Below are positions 5,475 through 6,939 of a DNA stretch of 6,939 nt, piece by piece. The notes under the pieces were generated by a model that did no database searches, was not told the DNA's origin, and saw only the letters and a program-made list of their open reading frames with translations. Source of the stretch: Candidatus Acetothermia bacterium (lineage in GTDB: Bacteria > Bipolaricaulota > Bipolaricaulia > UBA7950 > UBA9294). The DNA lies in contig DQCH01000054.1 of assembly GCA_003545155.1 (NCBI GenBank), forward strand, positions 1 through 6,939. Reading direction: 5' to 3'. Both the position numbers and the translations under genes were made by a program. Every line of letters starts with the position of its first letter. The stretch's first letter is position 1.

Positions 5475-6939
5475 ATGCATAGCAAGAGACTGCTGCTAGT
5501 TGTTTTGTTGGTTGGATCGTTTTTCTTTTCCCTCGTTGCCTGGGCAACCCCGGAGAACTTAGTCTTCATTCTCGATGCGTCGAACAGCATGAATAAGCCG
5601 TTCGATGGTGAGTCGCGATTGGACGTGGCCGAGGGAGCGTTGAGCGAACTATTGGGGGTCCTCCCCGAAGGGGTTAACGTGGGGCTCCTAATTTATGGCC
5701 ATCGGATCGCCAAGAGCGATAGGGAAGCGAGTTGTCGGGATATCGAGTCGCTCTTTCCACTTCTTCCGTTTAACGCATCCGTACGCAATGAGATGACCGC
5801 CGCATTCCTGGGGGTGAAGGCGCAGGGGCTGACCCCCCTCGCCGACGCGCTGGTAGCGGCGTCGAACGAGATCTCCGCGTTTTCAGGGGAGAGTGCGATC
5901 GTCCTTATAAGTGATGGTGAGGAGACCTGCGGGGGAGACCCGCTCGTCGTTGCGCAAATGATCGCTACGATGACGCCTCCCACGCTCCTGCATGTTATTG
6001 GGCTCGATGTGGAAGAGCAGGTGCGTGCGACCATGATCGCGATGGCAGAGGCGACCGGCGGTGAGTACCGTGATGTGAGTGAGGCAAAAGATCTATTCGC
6101 GGCGCTCTTTGCCGTGATCTCACTTCCAGAGCAGCCAACCGTCCCCATGGTCCCATCAGAGTATGCGTGCTTTGGGATTACTAATGTAGTATGGGGAACA
6201 GAAGGCAATGATACGCTGTACGGAACGCCAGGAAATGACCTGATTTACGGCCTTGCCGGGAATGATCTCATCATCGGCCTTGGTGGAAACGATATCCTAC
6301 TCGGTGGTGAGGGGAATGACATCCTCGAGGGAGGAGACGGGAACGATGTTCTCATCGGCGACCCTGGGGATGACCGGCTGTTCGGTGCGGCAGGGAATGA
6401 TGTGCTCTGCGGCGGCCCTGGCGATGACTCGCTTGAAGGGGAGAGCGGCGATGACATCCTTTACGGTGGAGTGGGGAATGATAAGCTCCTCGGTGGACCG
6501 GGGAATAACCAGCTTTACCGCGTAGATGGATGCGACATCCTCCTTGAAGGGATGGTGATCGAGGGGCCTTGTCCAGGCTGTCGATTCCTCAATCTGACCT
6601 GTCCCCTTGCTACAGTCTGCCCTCCTGCTGCACCGGTTGCTTACCCTTGTGCGCCGCCTAGTGGCAAATACGTCGACGAGGGGGCATCCATTAAGCTACA
6701 CGGAACGGTCCTTGACCACGACTGCAATGTAGCTGAAGTTTACTGGCATGCGGAGGCAGGCCGATTTGACGACCCGACATCACTCGAGCCTATCTACTAT
6801 GCTCCGATGACCGATCGTTGCGAGGGGGAGGACGTCCTTCTCACCCTCACAGCGACAGATAGCTGTGGCGCTACAGGACGCGACTCGTTTAGCCTGCACA
6901 TCAATAACGTAAATCATTTGCCTGTTGCTGTGGCAGGGG
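5475..6939 (+). CDS. Secreted VWA - RTX repeat - Ig-like protein (3'-truncated by window edge)
   Basis: The first 488 residues are visible and the frame is open to the window end. Residues 1-24 form a Sec signal peptide: MHSKR, a hydrophobic core rich in Leu, Val and Phe, then a likely cut after VAWA. Residues 28-215 are a von Willebrand factor A domain with a full MIDAS: DASNS (Asp34, Ser36, Ser38), Thr120 in GLTPLADAL and Asp147 in ISDGEETCGGDP. Residues 241-348 are twelve 9-residue RTX repeats (G-x-x-G-N/D-D-x-L/I/V-x), expected to fold as a Ca2+-binding beta-roll. Residues 353-392 hold six cysteines. About 395-479 resemble an Ig/PKD/cadherin-like domain, ending SFSLHINNVN, and NHLPVAVAG appears to begin another. 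A role in adhesion or at the cell surface is inferred; partner and anchor are unknown. Expression may depend on the CRP-like site upstream. It has no visible link to the lipid genes. Confidence 0.88.
   Translation, partial: MHSKRLLLVVLLVGSFFFSLVAWATPENLVFILDASNSMNKPFDGESRLDVAEGALSELLGVLPEGVNVGLLIYGHRIAKSDREASCRDIESLFPLLPFNASVRNEMTAAFLGVKAQGLTPLADALVAASNEISAFSGESAIVLISDGEETCGGDPLVVAQMIATMTPPTLLHVIGLDVEEQVRATMIAMAEATGGEYRDVSEAKDLFAALFAVISLPEQPTVPMVPSEYACFGITNVVWGTEGNDTLYGTPGNDLIYGLAGNDLIIGLGGNDILLGGEGNDILEGGDGNDVLIGDPGDDRLFGAAGNDVLCGGPGDDSLEGESGDDILYGGVGNDKLLGGPGNNQLYRVDGCDILLEGMVIEGPCPGCRFLNLTCPLATVCPPAAPVAYPCAPPSGKYVDEGASIKLHGTVLDHDCNVAEVYWHAEAGRFDDPTSLEPIYYAPMTDRCEGEDVLLTLTATDSCGATGRDSFSLHINNVNHLPVAVAG
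6195..6518 (+). repeat. Twelve tandem 27-base RTX (calcium-binding) repeat units
   Basis: Twelve back-to-back 27-base units code for nonapeptides such as GTEGNDTLY, GGEGNDILE, GGDGNDVLI and GGPGDDSLE, with no indel or spacer. Conservation is at the protein level (Gly1, Gly4, Asn/Asp5, Asp6, hydrophobic 8), while synonymous and variable positions differ freely, so the array is old and under selection and not a recent DNA duplication. The last unit, GGPGNNQLY, has Asn in place of the Ca2+-ligand Asp6 and probably caps the roll; the Cys at the end of unit eight (Cys312) is unusual. Confidence 0.93.

Noticed and set aside
5693..6208. 171-codon minus-strand frame opposite the VWA domain
   Set aside because: The + strand encodes a VWA domain with all MIDAS residues and a strong SD; the antisense frame is Ser/Ala-rich with no domain.
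6195..6518. Regular 27-base periodicity that could suggest a CRISPR array or a DNA satellite
   Set aside because: There are no spacers, units differ at silent positions, and every unit encodes a standard RTX nonapeptide in the frame of the secreted protein.
6245..6525. Open frames on both strands across the RTX region (+ 6253-6525 and - 6245-6457)
   Set aside because: Low-complexity shadows created by the 27-base coding repeat; they have no SD and lie inside a well-supported gene.

Overview
The window looks like a bacterial chromosome segment with moderately high GC by eye. All seven genes lie on the + strand and are tightly packed, with strong Shine-Dalgarno (SD) sequences close to the AAGGAGGT consensus. 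No mobile element, tRNA, rRNA or CRISPR array was seen. The organism cannot be identified from this alone. A type II fatty-acid synthase operon, a BCAM0308-type zinc-ribbon protein and a large Sec-exported protein with VWA, RTX and Ig-like regions together suggest an uncultivated or deep-branching lineage with environmental lifestyle. A Bipolaricaulota/Acetothermia-like origin is a guess from style, not a result.

Positions 1-3780 hold the fatty-acid and phospholipid initiation cluster plsX (5' end cut off by the window) - fabH - fabD - fabG - acpP. plsX/fabH and fabD/fabG overlap, and fabH/fabD are 2 bases apart, so this is one transcription unit. FabD loads malonate on ACP, FabH makes the first acetoacetyl-ACP, FabG reduces the 3-keto group, AcpP carries the chain, and PlsX turns the finished acyl-ACP into acyl-phosphate for membrane lipid synthesis. 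A hairpin with a T tract at about 3796-3830 ends the unit right after acpP. fabF, which follows acpP in many bacteria, is not here.

Positions 3877-5229 hold two genes after the terminator: a 161-residue protein with two CxxC pairs that resembles the BCAM0308 family (function unknown), and a complete inositol-monophosphatase-family enzyme with its metal-site motifs intact.

Positions 5230-5474 form a non-coding regulatory gap. It contains a 14-base perfect palindrome inside TGTGATCTAGATCACG, which matches the ideal E. coli CRP site at 15 of 16 positions. A possible -10 box lies at a distance that would place the palindrome at -41.5, the class II activator position.

Positions 5475-6939 encode the first 488 residues of a secreted protein that runs off the window. 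In order it has a signal peptide, a von Willebrand factor A domain with a complete MIDAS metal site, twelve uninterrupted 9-residue RTX calcium-binding repeats, a cysteine-rich joint, an Ig/PKD-like domain, and what looks like the start of a further one. This gene and its CRP-like site are the most interesting part of the window.
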